Source: Diaporthe sp. PMI_573
Lineage: Eukaryota; Ascomycota; Sordariomycetes; Diaporthales; Diaporthaceae
NCBI GenBank assembly: GCA_021399435.1
Contig: JAJTUP010000136.1
Span: 1-64,000 of the forward strand
DNA: 64,000 bases
Reading direction: 5' to 3'
Shown: one piece after another, positions 40,879 through 51,757 of the stretch
Numbering within the stretch: the stretch's first letter is position 1
Layout: every line of letters starts with the position of its first letter
Position numbers and translations under genes: made by a program
The notes under the pieces: generated by a model
The model's input: only the letters and a program-made list of their open reading frames with translations
What the model was told of the DNA's origin: nothing
Database searches by the model: none

Positions 40879-43800
40879 CTACACCTCCTCGATCGCCGCC
40901 GTCAGCGCTTCTTGTGCATTCACTTCAAACACAGTCTGACGATGAAACTGATTGGCGGCGTTGCTTCTCATCTGGACCTTTAGCTGATCAAATCGCTCGT
41001 AGCTGTCGCGGGGAACCCTCGTATCATGCCTATCCCGTTCCACTTCAGGTATATCCAGACGGATACTTCCAGATGTTGCTCTCTCAACTGCTCGGAGAGC
41101 ATTTTCACTCCGTAAGAGCTGTTGATCAAACGCAGCAGCGCTGACCACGGGGTTTGCATCTTGCTTTCTGGTACTACTCTGCCCAGTGCTCGATGCCGAT
41201 GAGTCGTGATCATGAGCAGAGGGTCTACCGGTAGCGCGTAGCTCCTGATCCTCACTTTCGTTTCCGGAAGTATCCTCTTTATTCGAATGTGATGCTGATC
41301 CTGAAGGAATGACGATGCAGTCGGGTTCATCCTGGTTAGAGCCAAGATTAGCGATGAGATAGTGGCCTCTCTTGTCGCTAAGGTCGCTGTGCGGCTCGGG
41401 CTGAGCGGCAGCAACTTGACGCTCCATGTCGCGGGGCTTCGCTTGTGCTTTCCTGAAGTTTTGCTGTTGACTGTTTCCATCATTCGACAAATTGGACAGC
41501 TCTGCCGCGACTGATTGATTGCTTGTCTTATTTGTTGGCTTCAAGATCTTGTACCCATTTTTCAACGCTTCCTCGAACACAGTGTTGTTCAGGTTTGCAA
41601 GTTCCGCCGTACAATCCTTCACGAGAAAGCCACAATTCTGAATGGCAAGATGATGCGTCTTCTCCAATCTACCGTGCTGAGGGCTGTGCAAGTGTTTGGC
41701 AGCGCCATGCAAGGGATTCCCAAGCCCAAAATGCATTTTATGCTTATCACACTTGACGATGTACCAATTACCGGAACCTTCCTTATACTCGAAGATCTTG
41801 TGCTTGAATTTGGCCTCTCCTTGTTGATAAACCTCCTCGAAGGTCACGACGCGATGTGTTGCTTTTTCCTGGGCTAGATCTGGTCGTGAAGATGTGCTAT
41901 GTTGCTGTTCCGCTGAACTTTCCGCCGCCGAGGTCTGCTGTGCTACTGCAGCTGATCCTTCCATGCGTCGGCGTTTCGGCACAACCATGGTGCTTTCAGC
42001 TGGTAACTCAACAGCCCTCCTTTTTACGTTCTGGCGGGATTGAGTTGCCGAAGCAGGCGTTCGTTGTCGTGCATTGCCCATGGGTTCATCAGGTATCGAC
42101 GGTGGACGCGGAGGTCGAGCAGAGCATGATGGTTCAGGATTTGGGTTTGACGGCTTTCCTTGCAACGCAGGTTTGGACGGCGCTGACGTGATATAATCCT
42201 TCTTATGCATGTCTGCTAAGGGGGTCGGATCCTGGGGCGGGAGTTCTCCGGACATTGACGTTTGGAGAGGGGAAGCTTGTGGCGTCGATGCTGGCCGGGA
42301 AGGTGTAAGCAGAAGTGTTTGAGGCGTGGGCGCATGAACGTCTGCGCCGGGAGGTCTGGCCTCGATAGACCGGGTCGCATTGAAGTAGTGTGGTCGAGGC
42401 GTCCGATGCAATCTGGCTGGCAACACGGATTGGTCCATAGTGGTGACCTGTTTATTGTCGTTGGTCAGCATTGATGGTATGAACTATCCACTCGTAAGCT
42501 TACCGCGATGGTAGAAGAGGTCGATGCCGTCTCCTCAAGCACGGAGCCAAGGGTTGTATTTTGCTCGGCGGCCGAACCAGTAATCAATTCTCGGACCTTG
42601 TTAAGCAGATTCGCTTCGGCCTTTGTTTTCGTCCCTTCATATTCGCGATGTAGTTCGTTCTTTTTCAGGTGAAGGTCTACTTGTTTCGCGACTGCTAAAC
42701 TGAAGGACTGTTGGACCGTCACAAAAGCCTCGCGCACCATTCGGGCGGTCTGATCCAAGTCCGAACCAAATTGGTCCTCCACGTGGCACAGTTGTGCATC
42801 GAGTTCCGCCTTCCTAGCTTCGTACTCGTTGTCCAGGCGCATGCGATCCGCTGTGTGCTGTTCCTTCAACTGCTCGAACTGCGACTTCTGCGGGTCTAGT
42901 ACGTCATTCGTTGGGTCCGCGGCAGATGGCCTGGCTGGCGGAGATTCCAAATTGCGATCCATTAAAGCGGAACATGGATGTACCAGTGATAGAAAGCTTG
43001 TATACATGCTCTGTGACTGGGACTGGGATTGCGACTGGGATTGCGACTGCCCGAAGCTATCTGCCGGCGTCACCGCGACCCTCGGTCTCTTCCTAGGAGG
43101 CTCAGCCCCGTCGATGCTCATTGGCTGCGCATTGTTACGCTGTGCAGAGTATGCGGAGTCGCCGTTGCGGGCGTGATCAGAGGTGAAGCTCTGCTGCGAG
43201 TTGCCGGGGAAGTCGTCCAAGCTCTGCATCGAGACCGAGGGCTGGCGATTGAAGCTGGGGGCCCTCGAGAGGCCACCGCGGCTCCTGGGCCCCGGTGAGT
43301 CCAGTCTGGCTTTGCTGATGGCGGCAACGGCATTGGAGGCGGTGGAGGATATGTTCTTGAAGAATGTGCCAGACATGCTGTTGGACCTGTTGTTGATAGG
43401 CTGGCTGTAGAGCCTTTTCCTCTGGGCAGCCATGGCCTGCTCCTTGGTCGGGGTGTTGAGGTCGCCACGGCCCGCAGCAGTGCCATCCTGGCCCATGTCG
43501 TAGGTGAGCAGTGGCCGGAGGAGGTCCTCTACACCGTACTGGCGGCAGACCTGGACGCCTCGGTCATAAGATATCCAGGTGCCCTGGTATTTCCCGTAGC
43601 CGCCCTGGACCTTCTCGTGTTCGCCGGTCTGGATCTCCTTCTCGAGGATCTTGGTTCGTTTCCCCTTGTCCAAGCCGGCAACTTTGAGAATCTGAGTGGC
43701 ATTGAGGCAGCTATCGTGACGGCGGCGCATGACGGCGACGGCATTGACCTCCATCTCGTAGACTTCGACGCCGGAGTAGACGGACTGCGGAAGTAGGGTC

Positions 43801-44040
43801 AGTGGCACCGGCCGCGCAGTGTGCGGTGAGCTGTGGGGTTGTTGGGGGAGGAGTTTCACGGACAGAATAGATCTGGGGGAAATGATCGTCGTCCATGGTG
43901 GATGACAAGGGGTTTGTAGGCTGGTAGTAGGCGGCGCTGGCGGGGCGAACAGGCTGGGAGGAAGGCTCGCTGATGGGGAAGCTGGCGGACTGTTGCGAAG
44001 GGGGGATGTGATACTGGTGCGAGGAGGACGGCTGGCCCAT
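40879..44040 (-). CDS. APSES (Mbp1-type) DNA-binding domain fused to a coiled-coil/His-Cys protein
   Basis: Proposed exons 44,040-43,864, 43,784-42,504 and 42,447-40,879 (introns 79 and 56 bp) keep frame and give 1008 residues. The first donor (GTCCGT) is weak, so the N-terminus is less certain. Residues ~60-160 are an APSES/KilA-N domain of Mbp1 type (VYSGVEVYEM, then NATQILKVAGLDKGKRTKIL and GTWISYDRG), which binds MluI-box-like promoter DNA at G1/S. A disordered part ends in a Gln-Ser run. Instead of the ankyrin repeats of Mbp1 comes a coiled coil (FEQLKEQHTADRMRLDNEY), then a Pro-rich stretch and a compact domain with YIVKCDKHKMHFG and HGAAKHLHSPQHG, a possible Zn-binding fold. The second half could also be a separate 675-residue gene starting at Met 42,962. 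Either way the ankyrin half of Mbp1 is gone. Confidence 0.65.
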
Positions 44041-44930
44041 GTGGCATGGGCGCGAAAGGGACGAAATGGCGGCAGGAAGCTGTCGATCCGGATCATGTGA
44101 TAGACGTTTGGGAGCGCCCTGGGAAGAGTGTGAGAAGCGGCGACAGGCTGCGCAGTAAGATGTGGCCGATGTGATGATACCTTGGGTGGTTGGGATTGGG
44201 ACGAGATGGCGAGCGTCAGAGACCCATTGATACTGCGACAATGACTTGTTCTCGATGGTCTACGCTGTGGGGTGGCGGCCTGTCTCTTCGAGAAGAGGGC
44301 AGGACGGCGAGGGATGTTCAGGCAGCGCAGTTACGGGGCAGACATGCGCGACTGTGGCTGGCGGTCGGGGTGGGGCGGGAGTTTGCGTGCTGACGGGCTG
44401 ACGAGGATGTCGACTCGAGGCGGGTGGGTGAGGAGGATTTGAGTCGGGACGAGTGTCGAGGCGCGGTGCTTGCGAAGTGCGAAGGTACCTTGGGCGGACA
44501 GGGCAGGACGGACTCAGCAGGCCGATGACCTGCACACACGAGACTGCGGATATCCCACCAGGACTCAGTCTCATGCCGGGGTACCAATGGCGAGAGGGAC
44601 GAGGGCGAGGAGAGGGATTGACTAGGTACTCTCTTGCTGGCGCGCGAGGTCAGGTGAGCATGGGACTCGCAACCCCCCGGGACGTGTCTGTTTCGTGCGG
44701 AGTTCGTGTGTGGTCATTCGAGCACGGACCACCAAACGCACCCACCACACGCGTCGGGCAGTTCTGCACACGGACGTACCCTTGAACCCTTGTACCCGCG
44801 TACCCAGGCCGTCTTACTGTGCAATTACCTGCCCGCATTCATCGAATCACCGACAGCGTCCTCTTCACCCGCCTTGCCCTCACACGCCAGCGCGGAGCGC
44901 AACCCGCAGCACGGGCGTCTTCTCCGGACC
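44041..44930. promoter_or_regulatory. Divergent intergenic region, GC-rich
   Basis: Lies between the minus-strand APSES-type gene and the plus-strand 44,931 gene and should hold both promoters. Frames here are GC-driven and without motif. Confidence 0.45.
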
Positions 44931-45524
44931 ATGCGCCGCTCCCTCATGCTCGCCCCGGCCGACACCACCCTCCACATCTACCGCGGCCTCCTCCGCCAGG
45001 CCTCCTACCTGCCCCCAATATGCCAGCCATACATCAGACAACAGATCGTCTCCCGCTTCCGCCGACATGCTGCCCATCCGCCCACCTGCCCACAGAGAAG
45101 GCGCCGCGTCCGGCAGGCACGCCATGACCTCCGCTTCCTGTGCGCCGCCAACAACGGCCTGGTAGACAATCTGTACCGCATCATGCTGCTCGTCTTCGGC
45201 AGGACTGGCGGCAGGAGGAGGCTGCTCATCCATGCCCTCCTGCGACAGGACCCGCCCGTCGACTCTGCTCAACTCGAGGCCGCAATCGCACGCGACACGC
45301 AGGCCAGGACGTACACCGCAAACGACGGCGCGCCCGCCCAGCGGCCCCCGGACTGGCTGGACAAGTGGGATGCCCGCAAGCTGCGCGCCCTCGCCGCCGC
45401 CCAGGCCAAGCGCGGTCCAGCCCACAGCCCCAGGCCCGACATCAAGGCCAGCCAGACAAACCCGGCCGCCAGGCTGCCCACCACCAACATCTGGGATAGG
45501 CACATGAAAGATCATGATAGATAG
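44931..45524 (+). CDS. LYR-motif-like small protein (197 aa)
   Basis: Start chosen at ATG 44,931 (MRRSLMLAPADTTLHIYRG); the frame is open further upstream but without similarity. An IYRGLLRQASYLPP segment, then arginine-rich helices (RRRVRQARHDLRFLCAANNG, then LYRIMLLVFGRTGGRRR), resemble the LYR family of small mitochondrial proteins, assembly factors for respiratory complexes and Fe-S proteins that work with acyl carrier protein. The C-terminal 70 residues are disordered and basic. Single exon, high GC, no lesion. The LYR assignment is moderate; a mitochondrial role is inference. Confidence 0.6.
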   Translation: MRRSLMLAPADTTLHIYRGLLRQASYLPPICQPYIRQQIVSRFRRHAAHPPTCPQRRRRVRQARHDLRFLCAANNGLVDNLYRIMLLVFGRTGGRRRLLIHALLRQDPPVDSAQLEAAIARDTQARTYTANDGAPAQRPPDWLDKWDARKLRALAAAQAKRGPAHSPRPDIKASQTNPAARLPTTNIWDRHMKDHDR

Positions 45525-46763
45525 CCATCTATTGAAATTCCCCGCTTATACTCCCTTGTCGGGGCTTAAGCCTTTCCCTTAACTTTGTTGCCCTGATTCT
45601 CTACTAGAGCTACTTTAATACGGTCCTGACACGTTTGTAACCCGTCAACATTTACAAGGTCCAGCCCGTACAAGGGCCTTTCTATTCCTCAGCGATAGTA
45701 GATTGATTTTGAAAGGGGCAGTTCCCGCATCCTCTGAAGAAACAAGCTAAGAAGCACAGCATTCACCTCCGTACACAGATCTCACCGATTCAGAGTCTTC
45801 TTGCATCCATAAGCATTCGCTGATCTCCTGGAGATGAACAGAGGAGACGGTCTCGACTTTAGGTCCTATAACGTGCTGTAGATCACCAAGGACAGCAAGT
45901 TGAGTTCTGAGATCCCCAATCACACGGCAGGAGGCCCCCAAACCGTCGACGAGACAAGAGGCAAGGGGGGACTGGAACGACGCAGTCGGGGACATAGCCG
46001 GGACATTTACCACCGGCAAGACGGGGAATTGAGAGGGTACATTTGCTGACACGAAACAAGTAGCGGTATCCCAAGGACGAGAGCGCTGGGTTCTGGAGGG
46101 CAGAGGAAAAGCCGAGCAGCCAAGAGCCGCCCTCAACGCATGGCCCGACACCTGGCACGGTGCTGTGTGAAGGGCGGAGCTGGGGTTGCTTCGGGTCAGC
46201 AGCGTACAAGCAGCACCTGGGACAAGCGATCCGAGCCGAAAGAGAGGCACGCGCAATGGGCAATGCGACTCGCTGAAACTCGGACGGAGAATCAGGCCGC
46301 CGGGTTACAAGCGAAAGATTGGGCTGGATGGAGATCGGGACAGAGCGGTGGGACAGATCGGATGGTCCTAATGCCCCGAGTCGTTTCCTCAAAACTATGG
46401 GGTGACGACCGCACGCGGAGGAGTTATCGTTATCGATATTGTCGGCAGCAGCAGCAACACGACTGCGTTTATGGGAGCATACATGCACGAGACAATTATC
46501 ATAGGATGAAGGAACGACGGCTATGGATCCAGTAGAGGATTGAAGGCGCTCTTGATCTCACACAACACGGTATGATGTGATATAATTAAATAACTACTTA
46601 TAGTCTCTGACAAGATGAGAGCACGAGGGGTGGACCAGGGGACACGAGTCCCGCTCGGCGGCAGTCGCATATATACTGTGCTCCAAGGCTCGAGCAGAGA
46701 CAATGATAAACCATGGAAATCATGAAAGAATACACCTGTGCACGGCAAGGGGTATCTCGAAGG
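45525..46763. other. No gene recognised
   Basis: Several GC-rich frames on both strands (for example 45,883-46,488 minus), none with a motif or clear coding character. It separates two convergent 3' ends. Confidence 0.45.
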
Positions 46764-48220
46764 TCAAAAGTGCAAATTAGCCGAGTTCTGCAGCAAGAAC
46801 TCGAAGTGCTGCTGGCGGAAGTCGTCGGGTATCAGGCTCGCCTTGTCGGCGTCGAACTGGATCAGCTGGTTGCTGGACGCCCAGTCGGGCCAGTTGATGA
46901 GCTGCTCGCCGTCGGTGGCCCTGGTGCCGCCGGACGCGTCGTTGGGGTCGAGGTTGTAGGCGAAGTTGAGGAAGTAGTTGACGATGGCGGAGGCGGCGAA
47001 GTTGTCCTTGATGCCGTAGAAGACCTGGATCAGGTCGCTGCCGTGGAAGGTCCCCAGCACGCGGGTCCCCTGGTCGTACTGGCTCAGGTACGACCATCGC
47101 TTGACGCCCGGCTGGATCCCCGTCGTGATGTTGAGCACTACCCGCCGGGACATGGTGAAGACGGCGTCGCCGAGGAGTGCGGCCACGCGCTTGAACTGCG
47201 GGTAGATGTTGTTGTCGTCGCCTGTGTCGAAGGGGGAGCCCTGGGCCGGGTCCTCGGGGTAGATATCAACGAATTGGTCAACAATCTGCGGGTCCGTGTT
47301 GGTGAAGTACAACGTCTTGAGGTAGTCTTTGAAGTCATCTGTAGTGGTGAGGTTGGTGGTGAAGAGTCCGAAGAGGGTGCCCTCATCCTTCTGGTCGCCG
47401 AGGATAAAGGGGACCTGTGGGAGGTTGCCAGAAGTCGCGAGAGCCTCGGGTGACGCCACCAGGAATTTCCCGTCTGGCCGAGGCAGGTAGGATAGGGCAA
47501 GGGCATTGAATGAGAGAATTCCCGGTACCGAGTTCATGGACTTGAGGAGTTCCTGAGGGTAGGTCGTGTCAGTGAAGCCACGAGATCGATTGCGTTCCGG
47601 ATTGCAAAAGACAAAAACAGCAGCCATGTACAGTGCCACGTGCTTACCTCGTACTCGGCCTGGCGAAGGCAGTTCAACGTGTCTGCCTCTCCCGCACATC
47701 CAACTCCCTGGACCACGGCGTCATAGACCTGCTGTGCCTTCGCGCTATCAACTGGATCGGTCGGTACAGCCGAGCCAGAATTCATAATTGCCCCCCTGAA
47801 GAGAGGCTTTCCCTTGTACGTGACGTCGCCTGAGAACCACGATTAGCCTGCCGAATTCTACCTTGTGGAAGCACGAGTGACCTTACCATTGTTGGCGACC
47901 AACTGATCAAAGATGGAGATTGCGCCAGCACTCTCGCCCCACAGAGTGACCTTTTCAGGAGCACCTCCGAAACTGGCGATGTTATCAGCCACCCATTGCA
48001 TGCCCAAGCGCTGGTCCAGAAGGCCAAGGTTGGCGCTACCCTCAGCCAGGACTTCTTTGCCTCCCAAGAACCCAAACCCACCCACTCGATAATTCACCGG
48101 AGCAAACACGACGGGCTTGCCAAGCTCGACAGACCGCGCGACGACGTTGGACCCGTCGTACATCGCAGTGCTGCCGAGCTCAAAGCCGCCCCCGAAGATC
48201 CACAGCATCACGGGTTGTCA
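46764..48220 (-). pseudogene. Type-B carboxylesterase/lipase, 5'-truncated
   Basis: Three exons remain: from about 48,220 to 47,887, 47,829-47,648 and 47,552-46,764, with introns of 57 and 95 bp, all in frame. The alpha/beta-hydrolase landmarks are present: oxyanion loop [10 protein letters not shown], nucleophile elbow GESAGA, the acid-residue segment GDQKDEGTLF and the catalytic His in GTFHGSDL. This matches fungal secreted carboxylesterases/lipases of the Geotrichum lipase type (ester hydrolysis). The first ~110-130 residues, including the signal peptide, are missing: the homology starts at PVMLWIFGG, and foreign DNA begins at about 48,221. Without its 5' end it should not be expressed normally. 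Confidence 0.85.
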
Positions 48221-48225
48221 AGGCA

Positions 48226-49209
48226 CATGGCGTTCTTTTCATCAGAAGCAATACGGACGAGAAGGACAAGGCGCTTTCCAAAGGTCGCGATGGACTCCTC
48301 GTCGAATACGAAAAGGCCAAGGATCAATTTCTTGCACACCTGGATAACCACATTGCGCGGACAACAAGGAATTGGATAGAGCCTGGCGCCTTAATTGCCA
48401 TTTCAAATTGCAATGCCCAATTGGAGTATGGAAAGACCGAGGCAAACACGCACGGCAATGCCAACGTTTTAATGACGGCTATCCTGCCGGAGTCGGACAG
48501 AGACACGTTTATGGAGAACTCAACAGAAGACAAGCCGAAACCATCCGAAGTCTTTACTGAAGCTTCTGAATTCGCCGAGAAGTGTGATGCGATCATCTCG
48601 CGCCGTTACGGCGACCCTAATGTTTTACCTTATCTCAATGTCCGCCTGTCTTTCATGAAGTTCATCGCTGGCAATGAGGCTGCTATGGGTTACATCGAAG
48701 ACGTGCTTCCCTGGGCACTGATAGTGTTGATGCTCAACTCCCTGTCGATTAGCTTTCAGAACCATGTATGCATCGAGTCTGAGGAATTTCCACGACCAAG
48801 CGACAGGCCTCTACCAGAGGACTGGTCTCTCCGAGGCCTCCTCTGGACTGACAGACTATTCCCACATGACTGGTTTTCCAGCCACAATGTGGATGACGAC
48901 GAAAGGAGCTTTGAACTCGCTTCCATGACCGAGCAGAGGAAGGAGCGTGTCCTCTGGCTGGGCTACAACCTCGCACTCCTTGGCAAGTGGCTTACCTATG
49001 ACAAACAAACCAAGCAATTCGGTGCGACACCTGAGTACCAGAAAGAGTACTCTGTATACGACACAAGCAAGGACAGTATTTTATGTGGCAAGGGTACAGC
49101 CACGGCCGACCAAGGCACCGTGCGTTTCATTACTGAGAAAGACAACTGCGACAATCCACCAGTCTTGGATAAAGGTGCCTCCATGATGACTAAACAGGCA
49201 AGCTTTTGA
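48226..49209 (+). pseudogene. Est1/SMG-type protein, C-terminal part, 5'-truncated
   Basis: The plus-strand frame is open from about 48,226 to 49,209 without an early Met (first Met at about 48,421). It reads VEYEKAKDQFLAHLDNHI, WIEPGALIAISNCNAQ, ILPESDRDTF, YLNVRLSFMKFIAG, WALIVLMLNSL, PLPEDWSLRGLLWTDRLFP and RKERVLWLGYNLA. This is the DNA/RNA-binding domain order of Est1-like (SMG5/6/7-type) proteins, which act in telomere maintenance and nonsense-mediated decay. The N-terminal 14-3-3-like TPR half is absent. It begins precisely where the minus-strand esterase ends, so a rearrangement removed the 5' ends of both genes. Confidence 0.72.
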
Positions 49210-49421
49210 GTTCATACAATCAGGGGGGGGGGGAGCGGGAGGAGGTGCCGGGGGCTCTGAATTTCCCTTTTCTGATGATGGCGTGGAGCCTGTTCTTGAC
49301 GGGATTTTTTTTGAAAAAGAGGCAGGTTCCTTTTGTCGTGATTCCTAAACCTAGACTCATAAGGGACAAGGCACCGTGGGTTTCATTACTGAGAGAGACA
49401 ACTGCGACAATCCATCCTCAG
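49112..49421 (+). repeat. Imperfect direct duplication at the end of the Est1-like frame
   Basis: About 55 bp at 49,112-49,165 (AAGGCACCGTGCGTTTCATT and following) recurs at 49,366-49,421 with a few changes. The intervening DNA carries a G9-10 run near 49,226. Confidence 0.8.
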
Positions 49422-49835
49422 GCTGCTTCTACAATATTCTCCCCATTATTATTTATAAGCTCGGTTATACTGTTATCAAACAAGGGCTATCTTGCGTTAC
49501 ACAACTCCTCCTGCTGCCTGCTAAGAATGCATCTTGCGGTATATTCATTGGATGACAATACTGGATGGTTAAAACTCTCGTGAGTCATATCACCACCCCT
49601 GGCGAATGGAAGTGGTCGGGCGAGGCAAAGAAACCAGCCATCGGTGAGAGATGCTGTCCCCAACCTATCCTGATTAGTCCTTAGAGGGGAACAAGCAAAG
49701 GCACGGAGCGGGCCCAGTTTCAGGGACACAACTTGCTCGTCTTCGTTACTGACTACGACTACGCTCTGACCAACGCTTGGAAGCACAAACTTCTTCGATT
49801 AATCTACCAACTATACTACTTTTGTTCGCGGATGT
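49210..49835. other. No gene recognised
   Basis: Apart from the duplicated 55-bp block, no motif. Confidence 0.45.
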
Positions 49836-50425
49836 TTACTGTACGGCCAGGAGCCAAGATGCTTCGGGCTCGGCCGTATGGATAGGCATGAGTATTATGC
49901 GCTTGGTATACATTGCGTGGGTTGGGTCCAGGGGTATGCGTTGTGATAGGTCAGGTGCAGTGTGAGCAAGAGAGTTTATGAGTGTGACGGTTAACGGGGC
50001 CAGGTCAGCGAGTATCTGTAGGATACTGTTCACGATGGACGGATCATCCAGCGGTGTATCTCCCTCGAGAGCCATGAAGACGCCGTTTTCAAGATCGAAC
50101 CCGGCCTCTTCTGGAGATCCTAAGTCTCCACCACCTGGAAGGCCATCAATGGGTTGATGTACGCCAGGCAATGATTTTTGTAGTTCAACCCCGGGCGGCA
50201 CGGTCTCCCTCATAGTATTTGGGGTTTGAAGCCTTGCCTCGAGGATGCTCGTAGCTGTACCTCTTCGTGCTCTCTTACGGACTGAGGTAGGTTCCGTGGG
50301 GTCGGCTGCAAGCTTTCTTGGACGACCTCGAGGTTTCCGCGGCGAATCCTCACCACGGGCAAGATTTGATGATATGCTTCGCCTGGAAGCTCGAATGCAT
50401 TTGTATCCGCTGTCTCAAAACCCGG
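49836..50425 (-). CDS. Hypothetical AT-hook-like protein fragment
   Basis: The minus frame runs from a possible acceptor (GAGACAG, near 50,425) through GYKCIRASRRSISSN and KPRGRPRKLAADPTEP, the latter an AT-hook core (RGRP) that would bind the minor groove of AT-rich DNA. A moderately ordered tail follows (SIVNSILQILADLAPLTV), with a stop at 49,836. The preceding exon was not identified. The opposite strand has a long frame too (50,245-51,039), so the choice of strand rests on the AT-hook alone. Confidence 0.35.
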
Positions 50426-51757
50426 AAGCGAGTGGTGCTCCACTAGAGACCTGGGTCAGCGCCCATGGTCAGCCGGTCTGGAGCGATAACCCTTACTACG
50501 ACCCTCTCACCGGAATGTCTCGCCACATATCGACTACATGGGTTGCATCTCCACGGTATTTACGGATTCCTCAAACCGTGCAGACCCGGTCGCCAGGCGG
50601 GCCGCCCGCCGGTGCGCCTCAAAGCAGGCAACGACAGCACACCCGGGTGGTCGATGCGAATCCAGGCCATTCATTCCAGGATGGCATGCACCGTACAAGT
50701 CACTCTGTTCGGCTCTACCAAGTCCCCCTTGCGACGGTACAATCACGTGGATCGGACCATGCATCTAATACAGCATCCCGCTCAACTCATGCCAGGTCAC
50801 AAAGCTCCAGAGCACCTCCACAGCAACACGAGGCACATCTCCAACGCCGAAGAGCCTCGGTGTCTCCTCCAAGGTCCTCGCATGCCAGGACGGGCTCCAA
50901 TATGCCGAATGTGGTTGACACCAGCCAGGAAGATGGACCCCAAAGAACTCATACATCGCTGAATGGCGGCCATGACACGACTACATACCAAAGGGCTACC
51001 GCCACTACAATCTCCTCCGAGTCATCACCCAAGGTCTGATGACAGCCCCGACCATGTTCCAATCTCTATTTGTGCTCTTGATTATGTCTTCTGTCAAGCG
51101 ACCAGCAAGGACGGTAGTAAAGGGGGGATCGCCGGCTTCCAGTGGAGGCTGCATTCCAAATATACGGAACGAGACTTGGTTGATGACACGGCACCTTGTT
51201 ATGGTGCTCATACGAAGTGGTTGCCCTGTCGGCAACAGTCTCAAAATGATCGGGCCCGAAACAAGTGTTCAGCCCGAACGTTGTTGAGGATAAGAGAGAA
51301 ATGTTTGTCGGATTCTAGATATAAATCTCGCCGTTGTATTCGCACAAGACGGCCATGTGCGCACCGGTCAGCTTAGATAGCATGTTTGCTTTCTTCATAA
51401 CACCCCTACATCGATTCAAAAAGCCCTTAGATGGGTTAGTAAATCCTCTTGCCTTCTTCATGTTGACTGTTTTACAGTGTGATTTTAACGCAAATTGGAA
51501 TAGCTCAGGAATTAAACCTTTTTTTAAAGCATTCTTTGTTACCTAATTCCAAAATTGAAGAAAGTCGCATTCTCCTGAAACCAAGAATTAAAATCAAGGA
51601 ATAACGGATTAAGTTCTGTAAATCATTTTCAACTATGTCTCCCGGGTATATATTCCATAAAGAATCCAGATAGATACTAGATGAGCCCTACCTATGTTGA
51701 ACAGAATGTTTCTACCAGAAACAATATTTTGTAAACGTTTTCCTCCTTATACATAAA
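50426..51757. other. No gene firmly recognised
   Basis: A plus-strand frame (to 51,039) of Ser/Arg/His-rich composition shows no domain. From 51,400 the DNA is AT-rich and resembles a promoter region for the 51,758 gene. Confidence 0.4.

Noticed and set aside
44880..45515. 211-residue minus-strand frame
   Set aside because: Antisense of the LYR-like gene; Gly/Val-rich composition without motif is typical for the complement of GC-rich coding DNA.
46713..47453. 246-residue plus-strand frame
   Set aside because: Antisense of the carboxylesterase exon, which carries catalytic motifs and consistent introns; the plus frame is a GC-driven artefact.
50245..51039. 264-residue plus-strand frame as a gene
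   Set aside because: Low-complexity Ser/Arg/His composition, no domain; the opposite strand carries an AT-hook core in an alternative frame, so neither is firm.
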